From CAZVYJ01 sp964631565 (GTDB lineage Bacteria; Planctomycetota; Phycisphaerae; SM23-33): DNA of 64,000 nt. The position numbers were made by a program, and so were the translations under genes. Within the stretch, counting starts at the first letter, position 1. Every line of letters begins with the position of its first letter. This document shows, piece by piece, positions 53,706 through 62,132 of this stretch. The stretch lies in assembly GCA_964631565.1 (NCBI GenBank), contig CAZVYJ010000013.1, forward strand, positions 1 through 64,000, written 5' to 3'. The notes under the pieces were generated by a model that did no database searches, had not been told where the DNA came from, and saw nothing but the letters and a program-made list of their open reading frames with translations.

Positions 53706-54279
53706 TGCCTTTTCCCCGGCATTTCTCGCGTCCGACGATATTTTCAACGTTACTATCTGATATGCAAATTTGTTGTTATTCGCACTCAAAAAAGGGCGAC
53801 GCCCAGGCGGAGGGAGACCTTGGCATCGCCCAAATAGCCGCAACCCAAGATGCAGGCGGAGGGAGACCTACATCGTCAAGGGGTGCAGCGGACAACTTTT
53901 TTGAAAATAATTGTCGTCTGAGATTATATTTCGGAATATGCCGTTTGCAATCTTTAACGGTATTATTCTGATTTTTACTCTTTTTCTGATGGCGACTTAG
54001 GGTGCATATTCCGAATCGCTGGTCGTCCCGGCGGCGGGCAATTCCGCCGCCATACCTCGGCTCCTCAAGCGTTTTTCTCCCAGTGTGTTGCATCGTTTGC
54101 GCCATCAGTAGTGCGGCACAAGGCGCCTTAACGGAACAACACAGCACCTCTCAAGTATCGCCTCGCCTGCCCATGTGGGTGGCAAGCGGTTGTATGCGGG
54201 GGCGCCGACTAAAATCCAGCCGTGGCAAGCATGTTTGCCGGCGCCCTTGTAAGAAAACTGATAACTAACAAACAACAGC
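53706..54279. other. Intergenic region with structured elements, no gene
   Basis: 574 bases between the 3' end of nrdJ and the 5' end of the seven-helix membrane gene. It holds two hairpins sharing an identical 17-base inner sequence (see the entry at 53794-53873). At 54200-54246, GGGCGCCG pairs with CGGCGCCC around a nested GGCAA/TTGCC hairpin, 34 bases past the nrdJ stop on the minus strand, which could terminate nrdJ although no T-run follows. No coding potential on either strand looked real. Confidence 0.5.
53794..53873. repeat. Two hairpins with identical loops and different stems
   Basis: The 17-mer CAGGCGGAGGGAGACCT occurs at 53804-53820 and 53853-53869. Copy 1 is framed by GGGCGACGCC and GGCATCGCCC, a 10-bp stem with one mismatch. 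Copy 2 is framed by GATG and CATC. Inside both, AGG pairs with CCT above a one-base mismatch, leaving the loop CGGAGGGAGA. The stem sequences differ yet still pair, which is what selection on a folded or palindromic element would leave. Confidence 0.6.
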
Positions 54280-57200
54280 CTAACTACAGCCCAACGACGA
54301 ACCGCAGTTGAAGCACTTATAGCAGTTGCCGTTGCGAACGGTAATCGAACCGCAGACGTCGCATGCCGGGGCATCTTCCTGATAGTGGGAGAATTGTGCG
54401 TCGATGCGGTCAAGCCTTGCGGCTCCCAGCATGTAGGCTGCCAGTTCCTGCTTCACGGCGGCAGCCGTCTTGGCGGCCCCGCCGTTGCCGCCCTTGTCTG
54501 TCGAAGGCATGTAAGTGCCGGATACTGCGCCGACAGGCCTCGTGACCTCCTTGTCGGAGGCCTGTCCGGCGCGACCAGTTTCCGAGACGACAGCATCATC
54601 CTTGACAGCCTCGGGCGCTGCTAACTTCGTTGTTGTTACTTCCGGTTTTGCCGCTGCTGCATTGCGGAACAGAAAATTCGTCTTGCGTGACTCATCCAGG
54701 AACGTCAACTCGAGCCATCTGAAGATGTAATCTATAGTGCTCTTGGCGAAGGGGATGTCACGATTGCTCGTCATGCCGCTTGGTTCAAACCGCTGGTGCG
54801 AGAATTTCTTGACCAGCGCTTCGAGCGGCACGCCGTACTGCAGGCAAAGGCTGATCGCCGTGGCGAACGCATCCATCATGCCGCCGACGGTCGAGCCTTC
54901 CTTTGCCATGGTGATGAACATTTCGCCGGGCCGGTTGTCTTCGTACAGGCCCACGTGGATGTAGCCTTCGTGCCCGGCGACGTCGAACTTGTGGGCTATC
55001 GACGGCCTGGTGACCGGCAGCCTGTGACGGTGCGGCGTCCGCTTGGCGGCTTCCAGCTGCTCCAGGCTTATCGGTTCGGCCGGCTGCGATTTGTTCTTCT
55101 TTTCCTGCTTGGACGTGTTAAGGGGCTGCACCCGTTTGGACCCGTCGCGGTATATCGCCACAGCCTTCAGGCCGAGTTTCCAGCCCTCAATGTAGACATT
55201 CATGATTTCTTCGGGGGTCACTTCGTTCGGCATGTTGACCGTTTTGGAGATGGCGCCCGAGATGAAAGGCTGGGCGGCCGCCATCATGCGGATGTGGCCC
55301 ATGTAATGTATGTATCGCCTGCCCTTGGCCGGCTTGAAGGCGCAATCGAAAACGCCAAGGTGCTCTTCTTTCAGCTGCGGGGCGCCCTCGATCATGTCGT
55401 TCTGGTCGATGTACTCGATTATGTTGTGAATCTGGTCTTTGGTGTAGCCCAGCCGCTCCAGCGCCAGCGGGACGGTCTGGTTGACTATCTTGAACATTCC
55501 GCCGCCGGCAAGCTGTTTGTACTTCACCAGTGCGATGTCCGGCTCGATGCCGGTTGTGTCGCAGTCCATCATGAAGCCGATTGTGCCTGTCGGCGCCAGC
55601 ACCGTCGCCTGTGCGTTGCGGTATCCGTGGATTTTTCCCGCCTCGATGGCTTCGTCCCAGGCAGCCTTGGCCGAGGCGAGCAGTTCCGCCGGGCAGTGCT
55701 TCTCGGAGATTTCGTTGACCTTGTTGCGGTGCATCTGCATGACATGCAGCATCGGCTGGCGGTTCTTGCGGAACTCGCTGAACGGCCCGAGCCTGCTGGC
55801 CAGCTCTGCGCTGGTGGCATATGCGGTGCCGGTAAGTATCGCGGTAAGGGCGCTTGCGACCGCCCGGCCGGCGTCGCTGTCGTAGGGCAGGCCCAGCGAC
55901 ATGATAAGAGCGCCAAGGTTCGCGTAGCCCAGGCCCAGCGGGCGGAAGTTGTGGCTGTTGGTGCATATCAGCTCGCTCGGGTAGCTGGCGTTGTCCACCA
56001 GGATTTCCTGGGCGATAGTGAGTATGCGGATGGCTGACCGGTACGACTCGATGTCTATGCTGCCGTCCGGCCTGCGGAACTTCATGAGGTTCAGGCTCGC
56101 CAGGTTGCAGGCCGAGTCGTTGATGAACATGTATTCGCTGCACGGGTTGGACGCGCAGATTTCGCCGCTGTTGGGGCAGGTGTGCCAGTTGTTTATCGTG
56201 GTGTGATACTGCACGCCCGGGTCGCCGCACACATGCGTGCCCTTGGCGATAAGCTCAAGCAGCTCGCGAGCGTTGTGTTTGCCTATCGGCTTGCCGGTGG
56301 TCACCGCGTATGTCTGCCATTCGTCGTTGTCCAGGGCCGCCTGCATGAACTCGTCCGTGACGCGGACCGAAAGGTTGGCGTTCTGGAACATGACCGAGGC
56401 GTAGGCCTCACCGTTGAACGAACCGTCATAGCCCTGCTCGATAAGCGCCCAGGCTTTTTCCTCTTCCTTGGTTTTGCACTCGATGAATTCCCTGATGTCC
56501 GGGTGGTCGCATCGCAGCGACTGCATCTTGGCGGCCCGGCGAGTCTTGCCGCCAGACTTCACCACGCCGGCTATCTGGTCGTATACGCGCATGAAGCTCA
56601 GCGGGCCTGACGGCGTGCCGCCACCGGAAAGCTTCTCTTTGCTGGAGCGAAGCGTGGACAGGTCCGTGCCCGTGCCCGAACCGTACTTGAACAGCATCGC
56701 CTCCGCCGTCGCCAGCCGCATTATGTCTTCCATCGTGTCGGCGACCGACTGGATGAAGCAGGCCGACGCCTGCGGATACTCGTAGCTGCGAAGCGTTTTT
56801 TCCGGGCGGTTCTTTTCGCTGTCCCAGTGGAAGTTGCCTTCGGAACCGTCGATGCCGGACTGGTGATATAGACCGACGTTGAACCACACCGGCGAATTGA
56901 ATGCTGCGTACTGATTCACGCAGAGGTAGGTAAGCTCGTTGTAGAAATTCTCGGCGTCGGCTTTGCTGGCGAAGATGCCGTCTTTCTGTCCCCAGTCGGC
57001 TATCGTGCGGGTGACGCGGTGTATGAGCTGCTTGACGGAGTTTTCACGCTCATTCTTGCCGGCTTCACCGTAAAAATATTTGCTTACGACGACGTTGGTG
57101 GCCAGCTGCGACCATTCGCTCGGCACTTCGACGTCGTTCTGTTCGAAGATCGTGTTGCCCTTGTCATCGCTTATGCGCGCGGTTCTTTTTTCCCACGTGA

Positions 57201-57324
57201 GCTCGTCGAAGGGATGAACTCCGGCAGTCGAAAATTCCTGCCTGATTTTCAGGCCGTCATGAGCAGCTCGTGCCGTCATATCCCCGGATGCGGATGACTT
57301 CTCGATGTGGTCTTGCGGCGTCAT
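54280..57324 (-). CDS. nrdJ: Adenosylcobalamin-dependent ribonucleotide reductase (class II)
   Basis: 1014 residues from ATG 57324 (GGAG 8 bases upstream); an earlier ATG at 57369 lacks an SD. Catalytic domain: FNSPVWFNVGLYHQSG, CFIQSVADTMEDI, GSGTGTDLSTLRSSKE, PCSEYMFINDSACNLASLNL, TGTIGFMMDCDTTGIEPD. The C-terminal 250 residues have the vitamin B12-dependent RNR extension, a low-complexity linker and CDVCGSITVRNGNCYKCFNCG (four Cys, redox/zinc tail). It makes dNDPs independent of oxygen using B12. No nrdA, nrdB or nrdD is seen. Regulation by NrdR is indicated upstream. Confidence 0.96.
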   Translation of the reverse strand: MTPQDHIEKSSASGDMTARAAHDGLKIRQEFSTAGVHPFDELTWEKRTARISDDKGNTIFEQNDVEVPSEWSQLATNVVVSKYFYGEAGKNERENSVKQLIHRVTRTIADWGQKDGIFASKADAENFYNELTYLCVNQYAAFNSPVWFNVGLYHQSGIDGSEGNFHWDSEKNRPEKTLRSYEYPQASACFIQSVADTMEDIMRLATAEAMLFKYGSGTGTDLSTLRSSKEKLSGGGTPSGPLSFMRVYDQIAGVVKSGGKTRRAAKMQSLRCDHPDIREFIECKTKEEEKAWALIEQGYDGSFNGEAYASVMFQNANLSVRVTDEFMQAALDNDEWQTYAVTTGKPIGKHNARELLELIAKGTHVCGDPGVQYHTTINNWHTCPNSGEICASNPCSEYMFINDSACNLASLNLMKFRRPDGSIDIESYRSAIRILTIAQEILVDNASYPSELICTNSHNFRPLGLGYANLGALIMSLGLPYDSDAGRAVASALTAILTGTAYATSAELASRLGPFSEFRKNRQPMLHVMQMHRNKVNEISEKHCPAELLASAKAAWDEAIEAGKIHGYRNAQATVLAPTGTIGFMMDCDTTGIEPDIALVKYKQLAGGGMFKIVNQTVPLALERLGYTKDQIHNIIEYIDQNDMIEGAPQLKEEHLGVFDCAFKPAKGRRYIHYMGHIRMMAAAQPFISGAISKTVNMPNEVTPEEIMNVYIEGWKLGLKAVAIYRDGSKRVQPLNTSKQEKKNKSQPAEPISLEQLEAAKRTPHRHRLPVTRPSIAHKFDVAGHEGYIHVGLYEDNRPGEMFITMAKEGSTVGGMMDAFATAISLCLQYGVPLEALVKKFSHQRFEPSGMTSNRDIPFAKSTIDYIFRWLELTFLDESRKTNFLFRNAAAAKPEVTTTKLAAPEAVKDDAVVSETGRAGQASDKEVTRPVGAVSGTYMPSTDKGGNGGAAKTAAAVKQELAAYMLGAARLDRIDAQFSHYQEDAPACDVCGSITVRNGNCYKCFNCGSSLGCS

Positions 57325-57444
57325 CAAATCTTCTCCAAAGCACAAACAACGAATTAACGAAAATCGCAAAGCTGAAATTTAAAATCCCTTAACGACTTCT
57401 TAATCAAATGCCCCTGGGCGCAAACAGCGGTTAAATCCACCATC

Positions 57445-57494
57445 CCTGAAGTTGCTTTTCAGGATGCCGGCGACCGCAGCAACGCCAGCGTCCT
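57445..57494 (-). promoter_or_regulatory. Structured nrdJ leader with overlapping hairpins
   Basis: On the minus strand, AGGACGCTGGCG pairs with CGCCGGCATCCT (57461-57494; one C-A mismatch and one G-U). CCTGAA pairs with TTCAGG (57445-57463). The CCT at 57461-57463 is needed by both, so the two helices compete. They lie 120-170 bases before the nrdJ start. No B12-box or other cobalamin riboswitch consensus is visible. Confidence 0.4.
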
Positions 57495-57540
57495 GGGACA
57501 TGCTGCCGCTCTCCTATCCAAAGCGACGATTTATAAGAAT

Positions 57541-57556
57541 ACACTCTATATAGTGT
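57541..57556 (-). promoter_or_regulatory. NrdR box 1 (strong)
   Basis: ACACTCTATATAGTGT matches the 16-base NrdR consensus acaCwAtATaTwGtgt at 15 positions. On the minus strand it lies in the spacer between a TTGCAA (-35 candidate, complement at 57557-57562) and TATTCT (-10 candidate, complement at 57535-57540), so a bound repressor would block RNA polymerase. Confidence 0.85.
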
Positions 57557-57572
57557 GTTGCAATAAAATACT

Positions 57573-57588
57573 TAACTAAATATTGTGT
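57573..57588 (-). promoter_or_regulatory. NrdR box 2
   Basis: TAACTAAATATTGTGT matches the NrdR consensus at 13 of 16 positions. Its start is exactly 32 bases from that of box 1, about three helical turns, which is the usual spacing of paired NrdR boxes. Confidence 0.75.
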
Positions 57589-57901
57589 ATTGCTGTAACT
57601 TCTTTGTTTCACGCAAGTTCGGGTGCCTAAAAAATCGCAACTCACAGCCATCAACACCTAACAGAATTCTAACGTTGTGGTATCTGGAAGTCAAGGTCTA
57701 CCAAATATCGTGGTTCCATTAAATTACAGGCACAATTTGTGGCGGATATGTGTGCTGTTGGTGGATAACCCTTGGAATCTGTGTTGAATGATTGAACAAT
57801 AATATATCTGATATGTTTATATCTTGAATTTTGTGTCTTGTTTTAGGTTCGGTTGCGTTGAATACAAGGGCAATAGTCCTTTATTTAATGCGTTAAACGG
57901 A

Positions 57902-58486
57902 ATGGAAATGGAATCCGCGCGGCTTCGAGCCATAATTGCTTCGGCAAGGTCGGGAAATGCCGATGATTTTGGACTCCTTTTGGAGCTATACGGCCCGAGG
58001 CTGTATGGATACTTCTTTCGCGCGACGGGAAGCCACCACGATGCGGAAGATTTGCTGAGCGAGATTACGCTGCGTCTGGTTCGGCAGTTGAAAATTTACA
58101 GAGAGCAAGGGCGTTTCGAACCCTGGCTGTTCAGGATTGCCGCCAACATGGTTCGCGATTATATCAGGCGGCAGAGGTCACATCCGGCCGAGACGAGCAT
58201 ATCGGGCGAAGACGATTTCGGCACGCATCTGGCCGACAAGCTGCCGGCAGAAGTTGAAGCGGCCTGGGCGGACATGGAAGCCGCCGAAGCGTCGGTGAAG
58301 CTGAACGCCGCGCTGGGCCGGCTGGACCCAACGGTCAGGCAGATGATTCTGCTGAGGCATTTCGGCGAAATGAGTTTCAAGGAGATAGCCGAGCTGTTTA
58401 AGTGTCCGCTGGGCACGGTTCTCGCGAAAGTGCACCGCGGCCTGAAGAAGCTGAGAGAGTTGATGGGTGAAAGCGATGAACATTAA
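57902..58486 (+). CDS. ECF-family RNA polymerase sigma factor
   Basis: About 194 residues from ATG 57902; ATG 57908 is an alternative and the frame is open from 57824. Region 2: LYGYFFRATGSHHDAEDLLSEITLRLVR in part, with the DAEDLxxE hallmark, then FEPWLFRIAANMVRDYIRR. Region 4: LDPTVRQMILLRHFGEMSFKEIAELFKCPLGTVLAKVHRGLKKLRE in part. The 420 bases upstream hold no gene besides the nrdJ control region. The next gene overlaps it and encodes a membrane protein of anti-sigma type. Confidence 0.93.
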   Translation: MEMESARLRAIIASARSGNADDFGLLLELYGPRLYGYFFRATGSHHDAEDLLSEITLRLVRQLKIYREQGRFEPWLFRIAANMVRDYIRRQRSHPAETSISGEDDFGTHLADKLPAEVEAAWADMEAAEASVKLNAALGRLDPTVRQMILLRHFGEMSFKEIAELFKCPLGTVLAKVHRGLKKLRELMGESDEH

Positions 58487-59024
58487 TGACGAACAATATG
58501 AACGGATAGCCCGCAGGCTTGACGGGTCGCAGTCGCCGCTGAGCGAACAGGAGCAGGCGGCGGCCGACGACATTGCCCGCGATGAGAACTGGCTGTCGCG
58601 TCGGCTCGACCCCGGCGCGCCGGGGCTGCAGCGCGCCATGGCGTGCGCTCGCAACCGGCTGGCGGCTGCCGTCGCCGCACGGCCGCGAAGAAGTGTATAT
58701 ATGGGATATGCCGCGTCAGTGATGAGCGCCGCGGCGCTCATCCTGATGACGTTTTCCTTCATCACCATGATGCAGGGCGGCGCCGACGTCGAAACTCCGG
58801 TTACCGTTTCTCCGCCGGACGACCTGCTGTTTTCGCCGCCGCAGAACAACTATGACATCGCGATAATCGCCACTCAGATGGACGAGTTCGAGGCGGACCT
58901 GGCGTCGTCGAGCCTGCCCGGCGAAATCGACGTGTGGATGAACGAACTCCAGGATGACATGGATGAATTCTGGCTTTATGATTCGCTTTATGCCCCGGAT
59001 TTCTCCGAGGACAGCCCGGCCTGA
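58476..59024 (+). CDS. Probable anti-sigma factor, single-pass membrane protein
   Basis: 182 residues from ATG 58476 (a GTG at 58467 is possible), overlapping the sigma stop by 11 bases. The N-terminal 70 residues are charged and helical (YERIARRLDGSQSPLSEQEQAAADDIARDENWL in part), consistent with an anti-sigma domain but without the HxxxCxxC zinc motif. One membrane helix spans about 76-98. The acidic periplasmic part ends rich in Asp/Glu/Met. The function is inferred mainly from position. Confidence 0.7.
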   Translation: MNINDEQYERIARRLDGSQSPLSEQEQAAADDIARDENWLSRRLDPGAPGLQRAMACARNRLAAAVAARPRRSVYMGYAASVMSAAALILMTFSFITMMQGGADVETPVTVSPPDDLLFSPPQNNYDIAIIATQMDEFEADLASSSLPGEIDVWMNELQDDMDEFWLYDSLYAPDFSEDSPA

Positions 59025-59039
59025 CGAAGAGGTGAAATT

Positions 59040-59702
59040 ATGCTTAAGCGTATATTGACGTCTGTGTTGGTCATCGAGTTTCTGTCGTTGACGGCGGTTG
59101 TGTGGGCCCAGAGCGATCGCCCTGCGACCGCGCCGAAAAAAGCGGCCGTCGGAAACCATGACGACAAGAAACCGCCCAGGAATCCGACTATATCCAAAGA
59201 GGAAGAGGAAAAGCTGCTCAAGCTTCTCAAGGATAAGCGTCCCGAGCAGTACAAGCGGCTGATGCAGCTGAAGAAGACCGACGAGCGCCGGTATCGCTGG
59301 GCCATCCGGTCGCTGGCGAACTGGTACAGGATGCTCGAAGACATGCCCGAGGAAGTCCGCAACGCCGAGGTCGCGCGTTACGACACGCGGCTGAAGATAT
59401 GGCAGCTGGTCAAACAGATTCGCAAGACCGACGACGCCGGCAAAAAGGCCGAGCTTACCGATGAGCTGCGGAAGGCGACTGCGACCATGTTCGACGCCGA
59501 GCAGGTTATACACGAGTACCAGGTAAAGATGCTCGAGCAGCGCGTCAATGAGCTGCGGGCCGAGCTGAAGTCGCACAAGGAGCAGCGCGACGAGATTATC
59601 GATCAGCGCGTGAACGATTATCTCAAGGGGCGCGTCGGCGCGCCGAAAGACCATCCCGGCGGGCCGGGCGAAGAACCGCAAGAACAAACCGGGCGGTTTT
59701 GA
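59040..59702 (+). CDS. Secreted coiled-coil protein, unknown
   Basis: 220 residues. Signal peptide about 1-23 (VVWAQ). After a basic Pro/Lys linker, residues 55-195 are almost entirely charged helix (EEEEKLLKLLKDKRPEQYKRL; LEQRVNELRAELKSHKEQRDE split here) with no Cys. This resembles periplasmic Spy/CnrX-like helical sensors in size and helix content, but the LTxxQ signature is absent. It follows the anti-sigma gene by 15 bases, so it is a candidate periplasmic sensor or target of that sigma system. Confidence 0.75.
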   Translation: MLKRILTSVLVIEFLSLTAVVWAQSDRPATAPKKAAVGNHDDKKPPRNPTISKEEEEKLLKLLKDKRPEQYKRLMQLKKTDERRYRWAIRSLANWYRMLEDMPEEVRNAEVARYDTRLKIWQLVKQIRKTDDAGKKAELTDELRKATATMFDAEQVIHEYQVKMLEQRVNELRAELKSHKEQRDEIIDQRVNDYLKGRVGAPKDHPGGPGEEPQEQTGRF

Positions 59703-59740
59703 CGCAATCGGTTTGATTAACGGGTAGCGGTGAGCTTGTT

Positions 59741-60934
59741 GTGCGGGCCGGCGTGGCTTATCATGTCCGCATGGCCCGGCAGAGCGGCGAAAACCCGCAG
59801 CATTCAGGAAATAATCACAAGGACGTCTTCGGAAGCGAAGTCGTGGATCGCGTTCGCGCTGCGGGCAATGTCTGGCGTCTTGGCGGCGGCGAACTGGTGC
59901 TGCCGAGCGTGTTCGGCTTCTGCCGCGGCGTGAGGCGGGCGCTGAACATGCTTTCCGACGCCGTGGACCGCCACGCCGCCACCGGCAAAAAGCTCGTCCT
60001 GCTCGGCGAGATAATTCACAATCCGTGGGTCAACGATTATTTCCGCGCGCGGGGCGTGAGAATACTCGGTGGCGACGAGCGGGACAGGCTGGAGGAATTC
60101 GTAAGCAGCAGCGACTGCGGCGTTATTCCGGCGTTCGGCGTGCCGCTGGAGATAGAGCGCAGGCTTCGCGCGACTGGCTGCGAAATCGTGGACACTTCAT
60201 GCGGCGACGTGCGGCGGCTGTGGACATGGGCCGACCGCGCCGCAGCCGACGGATACGGCATAATGATTTTCGGGCGGGCCAGGCACGATGAAACCGTCGT
60301 CACCAAATCGCGTCTGGCAGCCGCAGGCGGCAGCTACCTGGTCGTCGGCAGTCTCGACGAGGCCCGCATGTTTTGCGACATGCTGTGCGGCCGCAGGCCC
60401 GCCGAAAAATTCCTTGAAACGTTCGGCCCCGACGTTACCAACGCCGAAACGATCCAGCCGCTGACCCGACTGGCGCAGGTCAGCCAGACTACCATGCTCT
60501 ACGACGACACGATGCGTCTGCGCGAGCTTCTGCAGAGCGCTTTCGATGAAAAATTTTCCGGCGAGGCCGGCGACCGCCTGGTATTTCAGCCGACAGTCTG
60601 CCGCGCCACGCAGAGCCGCCAGGCTGCTGCCGTCGAGTTGTGCCGCAGCGGCTGCGACGTCGTGATAGTAGTGGGGGGCTTCGGGTCTTCCAACACGCGC
60701 CACCTGTACGAGCTGGCGAGGGAATACTGCCCGGCCTGGTTCATCGAAAACGCCGAGGCGATCCGTTCCGCGGAGCAGCTATTCGCATTCGATCCGAAGA
60801 ACGCGCATCCCGCGGTGATGAATAACTGGCTTGCCGGCGGAAAGCCGGTTCGCATCGGCGTTCTTGCCGGCGCATCGACGCCTGAAATCGTCGTGGGCGA
60901 AGTGCTGACGCGCCTTGCCGAGTTTATCGCTTAG
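59741..60934 (+). CDS. ispH: 4-hydroxy-3-methylbut-2-enyl diphosphate reductase, long type
   Basis: 397 residues from GTG 59741; ATG 59771 is an alternative and neither has a clear SD. It performs the last step of the MEP isoprenoid pathway with a [4Fe-4S] cluster. The three ligand cysteines are in GFCRGV, DTSCGDV and PTVCRATQSRQ. EIIHNPWVNDYF, FGRARHDET, VSQTTM and GGFGSSNTRHLYE match the family. The length and EIIHNP motif are nearer the cyanobacterial/plant form than E. coli (316). The residues around the second and third cysteines are unusual for the family. Confidence 0.9.
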   Translation: MRAGVAYHVRMARQSGENPQHSGNNHKDVFGSEVVDRVRAAGNVWRLGGGELVLPSVFGFCRGVRRALNMLSDAVDRHAATGKKLVLLGEIIHNPWVNDYFRARGVRILGGDERDRLEEFVSSSDCGVIPAFGVPLEIERRLRATGCEIVDTSCGDVRRLWTWADRAAADGYGIMIFGRARHDETVVTKSRLAAAGGSYLVVGSLDEARMFCDMLCGRRPAEKFLETFGPDVTNAETIQPLTRLAQVSQTTMLYDDTMRLRELLQSAFDEKFSGEAGDRLVFQPTVCRATQSRQAAAVELCRSGCDVVIVVGGFGSSNTRHLYELAREYCPAWFIENAEAIRSAEQLFAFDPKNAHPAVMNNWLAGGKPVRIGVLAGASTPEIVVGEVLTRLAEFIA

Positions 60935-60940
60935 CAGCCG

Positions 60941-61924
60941 CTACCGCAGGCCCGTCAGCTTGCAGGCGAAGTCGTAGAATTCCCGCTCGAAGGCATCCAG
61001 GTCGTCGGTGATGTAGTGCCTGAACAGTTTTTCTGAGACGACGCGGTTGTAAATTCTGCCCTTCGCCCGAAGCTCGTCCACTGCGTGCGGAGGAACATCG
61101 AGCGCCTTGTAGAACTCGCCGGCCTCGGCGTCGGCAAGCAGCCGGTAATATCCGGGGCTGTACTTCGGGTCCGACCGCAGGAACTTCGCCAGCGCCCACA
61201 GTTGCCCGTAATATCCGACGGCCGCCTCGGGAATCGTTGATCCCTGCACCGCGTCGCCGCCGTCCATGGGCAGCAGCCTGCCGACGGGAACCCACAGATT
61301 CTGCACGATAGCCGTTCGCAGATTCGTGAAACGGATCGTATTGCGGTCCGGCGTGAACTGCACCAGATCGCCGCTTACGTTGTAGCCTTCCGCCGTTACG
61401 CACAGTCCTTCTTCCACCCACATCGGCAGCTGGTTTTTCATGCGGTGATAGAGAAACTGGTGAAAGCCTTCGTGAGACGCCACCGCCAGCGTGCCCAGCC
61501 CGCCGAAATCCCAGAACACGCATATGCCCTGGTGACAGTATCCGCCGGCGTCGATAGACATGAAAATCTTCGAATGCTCGCGGAAAATGTGCTGCGTCAG
61601 CGCAAGCCATTCTTCCTTGGAGCCCATCATGTATATCTGCATGTGCTCCTCGAGCGGGCGGTCCTTCAGGCCGCTTATGCGGCCGTAGTTTTCGTAGGCA
61701 GCCTCCATGAACCCGGGCAGATACTGAAGCAGAACCCGGTTTGTCGTGGTGGCATAGATGTCGTAGTGGGCGGATGTGAGCTTTACGCCCGTATTGTGGC
61801 CGGTGTTCCATGGCGACTGCTCCACGGATGTCAGCATGGAGGTTCCCTTGTAACCCGATGACGAATCGCAGCCCGGCTCAACGCAGAGGGCGACTATAAA
61901 AATCGTGTAAAAAAATATTCTCAT
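60941..61924 (-). CDS. Lipoprotein gluzincin (DUF1570-like peptidase)
   Basis: About 327 residues from ATG 61924. The N-terminus (MRIFFYTIFIVALCVEPGC) looks like a lipoprotein signal with Cys near residue 19, although the lipobox is not ideal; the frame is open up to 62155. The zinc motif is intact: HEGFHQF (H151, E152, H155) followed by LPMWVEEGLCVTAEG, where the Glu of WVEEGL is the usual third ligand. This is the active-looking counterpart of the degenerate protein at 3945. Convergent with ispH, six bases apart. Confidence 0.8.
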   Translation of the reverse strand: MRIFFYTIFIVALCVEPGCDSSSGYKGTSMLTSVEQSPWNTGHNTGVKLTSAHYDIYATTTNRVLLQYLPGFMEAAYENYGRISGLKDRPLEEHMQIYMMGSKEEWLALTQHIFREHSKIFMSIDAGGYCHQGICVFWDFGGLGTLAVASHEGFHQFLYHRMKNQLPMWVEEGLCVTAEGYNVSGDLVQFTPDRNTIRFTNLRTAIVQNLWVPVGRLLPMDGGDAVQGSTIPEAAVGYYGQLWALAKFLRSDPKYSPGYYRLLADAEAGEFYKALDVPPHAVDELRAKGRIYNRVVSEKLFRHYITDDLDAFEREFYDFACKLTGLR

Positions 61925-62132
61925 GACACGATTGTACTGTTCCGGCGTCTTATGACATAGCGAAACATTGCCGCCGTTTCGGCCTGCCGGCCGGAAAACC
62001 TTTGCCAGTGCGGTGCCGGCGTGCGTAAAATACCGTTTTCCCGCCGGCAGCAGCCCTGCGGGAAACAAGGGTGAAGCAACTCTGATTCTGCGTGTTTTCT
62101 TGCATAACTTGCATAAAAGGAGCGTGAGTCCG

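Noticed and set aside
57370..57823. Cobalamin riboswitch upstream of nrdJ
   Set aside because: Expected because the enzyme uses B12, but neither strand shows the B12 box or the GCCACTG-type core. Only local hairpins and NrdR boxes are seen.
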